Assembly: GCA_902779765.1 (NCBI GenBank)
Contig: CACZCQ010000003.1
Location: 124,001 to 188,000 of the forward strand
Length of the DNA stretch: 64,000 nucleotides
Reading direction: 5' to 3'
Origin: an uncultured Bacteroidia bacterium
GTDB lineage: Bacteria > Bacteroidota > Bacteroidia > Bacteroidales > UBA932
Within the stretch, counting starts at the first letter, position 1; the number at the start of each line of letters is the position of its first letter. The notes under the pieces were generated by a model. The model searched no databases. It was not told the origin of the DNA and worked only from the letters and a program-made list of their open reading frames with translations. Positions 60,822 through 64,000 of the stretch are shown one piece after another. A program made the translations under genes and the position numbers.

Positions 60822-61504
60822 AAGGCGAATCCTACACTGAGTATCAATGCACGGTTTCGGTTGTCGCCGAAACCGTTCTTGCATATATCGGAAAAACCGT
60901 ATTCGTAGCCGAGGTTGGCGTGCAGGAATGACCACGTGACGCCGCATCCGATTGCGAGTCCGCTGTCACCGCGGCGGATATTCGCGTCGTTGAATGAGCT
61001 GGCCGATATCTCCATGCGGTAATCCTTGATCCTCCCGCCGACTCCCATGCCCAGATAGGCTCCGGCATACGGCTGGAAGAACGCCCGACGGCCTGAAAAG
61101 ATGTTGACCTTGAGCAGGAGAGGCAGTTCAAGATAGTGGAGATCGTAAATGATCTTCCCGCCGGTATTCCCTCCGATCCCGCCTTTCTCGACATAATAGA
61201 GTCCGGACTCGAATGCGGCCATCGGACTGATATTGAATCCGGTGGCAAGGCCGAAGGTCGTTCCGGTCTTAATACCTGCCGCATCGATCTCACCCGTTCC
61301 GCTGCTTATGTGCGAAGCGGTCAGGCCGGCCTTGATTCCTGCATAGAGATTATTGTGGCGGCTGTGGCGCTCATGGCCCCTGCCGTAGTCACGACCGTGC
61401 CCGAAAGGGCCTCCGGGATATCCTCCCCGACCGTAGCCCGGCTGAGCCGGAAGGACGGCCACGCTGAGGATTGAAACGACTATGAGTGTTATTATCTTTT
61501 TCAT
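60818..61504 (-). CDS. outer-membrane beta-barrel protein (porin family)
   Basis: The 228-residue protein has a signal peptide (MKKIITLIVVSILSVAVLPAQ). A Gly/His/Arg-rich segment follows (GYGRGGYPGGPFGHGRDYGR), then an eight-strand-like barrel: LYAGIKAGLTASHISSG, FGLATGFNISPMAAFESGLY, LHYLELPLLLKVNI and ALILSVGFAF, ending on Phe. This matches the common Bacteroidetes OmpA-like/PF13568 barrel type. The His/Arg-rich segment after the signal could bind metal or peptidoglycan, but this is speculative. Confidence 0.85.
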   Translation of the reverse strand: MKKIITLIVVSILSVAVLPAQPGYGRGGYPGGPFGHGRDYGRGHERHSRHNNLYAGIKAGLTASHISSGTGEIDAAGIKTGTTFGLATGFNISPMAAFESGLYYVEKGGIGGNTGGKIIYDLHYLELPLLLKVNIFSGRRAFFQPYAGAYLGMGVGGRIKDYRMEISASSFNDANIRRGDSGLAIGCGVTWSFLHANLGYEYGFSDICKNGFGDNRNRALILSVGFAF

Positions 61505-61512
61505 TGCGGACA

Positions 61513-61548
61513 GTTTTTGGTGTTATTGCCTTACGGTAAACCAAAAAC
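61513..61548 (-). other. inverted repeat in the leader of the outer-membrane barrel gene
   Basis: GTTTTTGGT (61513-61521) and ACCAAAAAC (61540-61548) are perfectly complementary across 18 nt, just before the barrel ATG and after the aroE stop. It could be an operator, a leader hairpin or a weak bidirectional terminator. No full -7 box is evident in this 71-nt gap. Confidence 0.4.
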
Positions 61549-61575
61549 CGTTCCACGGATATTCATCAAGTATTT

Positions 61576-62514
61576 TTAGCCTTTCAGTGCGGCCTCCATG
61601 GCCTTGAGGTCTGGCGTAAGGCCGGTCATGAAGGGGTAACCGGTGAGGGCCTGATAGAGAAGCCATCTGTCTCCGGGAATATATATTCCATCAGCGGCTG
61701 CGATCTTGGCCCTTGCTATTTCGTCGAATGAAGGGTTCTTGTAATTGGCTTCCATTATGACCTTGTTGTCGCAGGCTCCTTTCTTCGCGAAATCGTCGGC
61801 GGAGAATTCCTCGATTTCAGGAAGGGCGACAGGCAGGGTGTAGATAACCAGGTCGCATTCCTTGACCGCCTCCTTGAAGTCAGTGATCGGGTCGGCAAAG
61901 AACTCATATTCAGGCATTGCCTCGGCTATCGCCTGGGCCTTTTCGATGGTACGGTTCATCAGTACGGTTCCGAAGCCGAGTTCTGCTGCTGCGACTGCGG
62001 CCGCCCTTCCGGCGCCTCCGCAGCCCACGATGAGCGCCTGTGGCTGCTGGTAGAACCGGCGGCTCAGGCTCATCAGGAAGAACTGGTGCAGCTTGATGAA
62101 GAAACGTTCTCCATATTCCTTGATGAATTCTTCGATGATGCCGGGATAGTAGGCCTCCGCTATGGCGGCGACGATTCCGGTGAAGTCCGAGTTGTGGGCG
62201 GCTATTCCCTCCGAAGTCTTGACCAGAAGGTTTGTAGCCCCAATCCTGGCCACGGGGCCGGAGATGACACCCTTGCCCAGTTCGGCTAGTCCCTCGACCT
62301 TGGCGTATGCCTGCTCCTTGAAAGGTGCGGTGACGTTCACGGCGATGTATTCCTCCTCGAACTTCCTGAAGGAAGCCTCGAAGTCGGCCCCTTCGATGAG
62401 GTCGTATGAATATGCGTTCCCGTCAGGCTGCTCCTGACCCTTGTATGCCGCCTCGAATAGGAGGGGGCTCTTGGATGTCGCTATCGGATCGCCGATAAGT
62501 CCGTATCTTGCCAT
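61576..62514 (-). CDS. aroE: shikimate dehydrogenase family protein
   Basis: The 312-residue protein is longer than typical AroE (about 270-280). The shikimate side has YGLIGDPIATSKSPLLFEAA, the catalytic-lysine motif NVTAPFKEQAY and NSDFTG with the paired Asp. The NADP-binding part has VGCGGAGRAAAVAAAELG and the nucleotide-specificity region LMNRTIEKA. An extra helical segment of about 30 residues (PGIIEEFIKEYGERFFIKLH onward) precedes the Rossmann fold. GATNLL replaces the usual GAVNT. Activity toward shikimate is likely; a quinate/shikimate variant is possible. Confidence 0.88.
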   Translation of the reverse strand: MARYGLIGDPIATSKSPLLFEAAYKGQEQPDGNAYSYDLIEGADFEASFRKFEEEYIAVNVTAPFKEQAYAKVEGLAELGKGVISGPVARIGATNLLVKTSEGIAAHNSDFTGIVAAIAEAYYPGIIEEFIKEYGERFFIKLHQFFLMSLSRRFYQQPQALIVGCGGAGRAAAVAAAELGFGTVLMNRTIEKAQAIAEAMPEYEFFADPITDFKEAVKECDLVIYTLPVALPEIEEFSADDFAKKGACDNKVIMEANYKNPSFDEIARAKIAAADGIYIPGDRWLLYQALTGYPFMTGLTPDLKAMEAALKG

Positions 62515-62550
62515 TTTGCTGAATATTGTTTCTTAACTTTTACCGTCGCC

Positions 62551-62631
62551 CCCATTCTTAGGCCCTTGGGAAGCATTTTAACCTGCATTATGCTTCCGTA
62601 GTCCCATAATTCGGGCTTTGGGAGGCATTTT
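62551..62631 (-). repeat. two copies of a 29-nt hairpin repeat
   Basis: Copies at 62551-62579 and 62603-62631 agree at 23 of 29 positions and start 52 nt apart. On the minus strand each begins AAAATGC and contains complementary CCCA/TGGG ends. Between them GGAAGCAT and ATGCTTCC form another 8-bp inverted repeat that uses part of the downstream copy. The 123-nt gap between the SpoU methylase and aroE holds nothing else I can name. Confidence 0.55.
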
Positions 62632-62637
62632 CCAAAA

Positions 62638-63543
62638 TCAAAGCCTTCTCTGGCGGACGGCCTCGTAAAGGAGGATGGCTGCGGAGACTGAGACGTTGAG
62701 GGAGTCGAGGGCTCCGAGCATCGGGATGAGGATATGCCTGTCGGCAGCCTTGCGCCAGATGTCGGTGAGGCCGGTCGACTCGGTTCCCATGACGATGGCG
62801 GTCGGTCCTGTCATCGGGGTGTCATAATACAGGGACGAATCCTGGAGCTGGGCGGTCAGGATGCTGATGCCGTGTGCCTTGAGCCAGGCGATCGTCTCTT
62901 CGGAGGTCGCAGCTACGACCTGTCTTGTGAATATGGCTCCGATGCTGGAACGGATAAGGTTGGGGTTATAGAGGTCGGTCAGAGGGTCGCAGATGATTAC
63001 CGCGTCCGCTCCGGCTGCGTCGGCGCTGCGCAGTACAGCCCCGAGGTTGCCTGGCTTCTCGACACTCTCCAGAACGATTACCAAAGGGTTCTCCCTGAGC
63101 TCGATGTCTTCCAGCTTCCTGTCCTTGTACTTTATCTCTGCAATGATTCCCTCGGTACCGCCCCTGTAGGCTATCTTCTCATAGACGTTCCGGCTCACCT
63201 CAAATACTTTGGTGCCAATCGGCAGAGGGTATACCCCCCTCGGGAGTCTCGCTTCGCTCGACCCCACCGCTCGCTTCACTGCGTTCCGCTCCGGTCCCCC
63301 CGCTTCCGTGCCGCGGGTGGCACGTCCTTTAGGGGGTATACCCTCCGCCGATGAGTCAAAGATCTCCGGGCAGATGAAGACGGTATCGGGGACGAAGCCG
63401 GCATCCAGGCAGTGGCTGAGTTCGCGGCGGCCTTCCACTACGAAAAGCCCCATCTCCCGGCGCAGCTTCGACTTCTCCTGGAGTTCCAGCAGGGTCTTTA
63501 TCTTCGGGTTCTGTCCCGAAGTTATGGTTTCGGGCGCTGACAT
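62638..63543 (-). CDS. SpoU/TrmH-family RNA 2'-O-ribose methyltransferase with inserted repeat element
   Basis: The protein has 301 residues from ATG 63543 ([12 protein letters not shown]). The N-terminal substrate-binding domain contains GLFVVEGRRELSHCLDAGFV. The SPOUT catalytic domain has LESVEKPGNLGAVLRSADAA, NPNLIRSSIGAIF, AIVMGTESTGL and IPMLGALDSLNVSVSAAILL, the knot motifs that bind SAM. Between the two domains about 45 extra residues (64-109, including GGPERNAVKRAVGSSEARLP) are encoded by a structured repeat. It is probably an RlmB-type rRNA or tRNA methylase. Its ATG overlaps the asnA stop (TAATG). Confidence 0.92.
   Translation of the reverse strand: MSAPETITSGQNPKIKTLLELQEKSKLRREMGLFVVEGRRELSHCLDAGFVPDTVFICPEIFDSSAEGIPPKGRATRGTEAGGPERNAVKRAVGSSEARLPRGVYPLPIGTKVFEVSRNVYEKIAYRGGTEGIIAEIKYKDRKLEDIELRENPLVIVLESVEKPGNLGAVLRSADAAGADAVIICDPLTDLYNPNLIRSSIGAIFTRQVVAATSEETIAWLKAHGISILTAQLQDSSLYYDTPMTGPTAIVMGTESTGLTDIWRKAADRHILIPMLGALDSLNVSVSAAILLYEAVRQRRL
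63218..63352 (-). repeat. structured in-frame repeat element, copy B (family 1)
   Basis: Arms at 63218-63240 and 63331-63352 form a near-perfect stem of about 22 bp (core GAGGGTATACCCCC), with one G-T pair and one bulged base. They enclose 90 nt. The enclosed core on the minus strand matches copy A at 26902-26955 in 51 of 54 positions and shares the adjacent TGCC...GGCA hairpin. The arms share nothing with those of copy A. It is translated in another frame than copy A. Confidence 0.85.
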
Positions 63544-64000
63544 TATATCAGTGGAATATTGTTGTCTGCACATGAAGACACCATCTCGTCAGGCCAGACT
63601 GATGCCTGGATCTCTCCGATATGGGCCTTGCGGAGGAAGAACATGCAGAGGCGTGACTGGCCGATTCCTCCTCCTATGCTCTGCGGAAGCTTGCCTTCCA
63701 GAAGCTGCCTGTGGAAGAACAGTCCGGCTTTCGATTCCTCGCCGGCGAGTTTCAACTGCCTGAGAAGGGCCTCCCTGTCGACGCGGATGCCCATAGAAGA
63801 CAATTCGAAACTGCGCTCCAGGACAGGATTCCAGACAAGGATGTCTCCATTCAGGCCCGGGAGCATCTCGCCGTCATATTCAGCCATCGTGCTCCAGTCG
63901 TCATAGTCCGCTGAGCGGCCGTCGTGCTTGTGACCGTCTCCGAGCTGGCATCCTATGCCGATCACGAACACCGCACCGTATTCCCTGCATATCGCATCCT
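63543..64000 (-). CDS. asnA: aspartate-ammonia ligase AsnA (5' end beyond window)
   Basis: Only the C-terminal ~152 residues are inside the window. The frame enters from the right edge as [59 protein letters not shown] and the ending [20 protein letters not shown] then [14 protein letters not shown] follow. These are conserved in AsnA, the ammonia-dependent asparagine synthetase that is structurally related to class II tRNA synthetases. It is upstream of and coupled to the SpoU methylase (TAATG). Confidence 0.95.
   Translation of the reverse strand, partial: DAICREYGAVFVIGIGCQLGDGHKHDGRSADYDDWSTMAEYDGEMLPGLNGDILVWNPVLERSFELSSMGIRVDREALLRQLKLAGEESKAGLFFHRQLLEGKLPQSIGGGIGQSRLCMFFLRKAHIGEIQASVWPDEMVSSCADNNIPLI

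Noticed and set aside
62515-62637. Very short frames starting MPPKARIMG and MLPKGLRMG within the 29-nt repeats
   Set aside because: They are 16 and about 35 codons long, one runs into aroE, and their similarity follows from the DNA repeat. No evidence of translation.
1-64000. Search for tRNA, rRNA, insertion sequences, prophage genes, toxin-antitoxin pairs and restriction or defence systems
   Set aside because: No cloverleaf-like segments, transposases, integrases or defence motifs were found. The window is mostly housekeeping and envelope genes.

Overview
The window reads as a chromosomal segment of a Bacteroidota bacterium, most likely Bacteroidales, with moderately high GC. Three things point there. 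Several promoters carry the Bacteroidetes -7 box TAnnTTTG; the clearest is TTTG-N19-TATCTTTG upstream of asnS. Shine-Dalgarno sequences are mostly absent. The gene content is also typical: an ExbB/unknown/ExbD/ExbD operon, a large putative beta-barrel porin, an M13 lipoprotein peptidase, an SBF-type permease, and an eukaryote-like glycogen operon with a GT3 synthase. I saw no rRNA, tRNA, transposase, prophage or CRISPR array. Genes are tightly packed, often with TAATG or ATGA overlaps.

Layout. 1-8219 (minus): an edge-truncated GH29 fucosidase lipoprotein; dnaX-lptB-secreted protein-M16 peptidase; efp; cmk-ispH. 8295-9452 (plus): an orphan NtrC-type regulator with no DNA-binding domain. 9436-18074 (minus): a seven-gene operon asnS-udk-tonB-like-unknown-acyl-CoA ligase-dCMP deaminase-S41 protease. 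18193-20517 (minus): the Exb/Tol-type motor operon with its own terminator. 20654-25396 (minus): nudix-queA-dprA-tatD-ansA. 25463-28997 (plus): pyrE-SRPBCC-rsmF-like-TPR. 28998-31821 (minus): an SBF permease followed by a SUMF1-like/sialidase-like fusion. 31902-35115 (plus): M13 peptidase and a LolC/E-like permease. 35029-38820 (minus): porin and lytic transglycosylase. 38908-50447 (plus): glycogen operon glgB-debranching enzyme-GT4-GH57-(GT3+GT35 fusion)-ribF. 50444-52972 (minus): metallophosphoesterase and TPR protein. 53103-55081: greA-HIT-thioredoxin-fold lipoprotein. 55370-56722: DcuB-like carrier. 56802-58898: ECF sigma, putative anti-sigma and two envelope proteins. 59008-60821: ssb-purA. 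60818-64000 (minus): asnA (cut by the edge)-SpoU methylase-aroE, then an outer-membrane barrel.

How genes work together. The glycogen operon holds branching, debranching, amylase-type, synthase and phosphorylase functions in one transcript. Synthase and phosphorylase sit on one 1412-residue chain, so synthesis and breakdown are made in fixed 1:1 ratio. No ADP-glucose pyrophosphorylase gene is in the cluster. ExbB/ExbD and the TonB-like protein could energise outer-membrane transport.

The most unusual signal is two families of short structured repeats inside coding sequences, in linker or insertion segments and always in sense orientation to the mRNA. Family 1 is about 130 nt. Its core of about 90 nt is strongly conserved between the rsmF-like gene and the SpoU methylase gene, yet it is closed in each by a long inverted repeat of completely different sequence, and the same core is translated in different reading frames. 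Family 2 has a 12-nt core, TTCGACARGCTC, with variable complementary arms. It occurs twice in dnaX, once in ssb and once in the anti-sigma gene. Other points of interest are a recurring -7 box only 5-6 nt before start codons (dnaX, cmk, glgB, porin), which suggests leaderless mRNAs; a candidate small RNA at 55102-55204; and a duplicated 29-nt hairpin repeat between the SpoU methylase and aroE.
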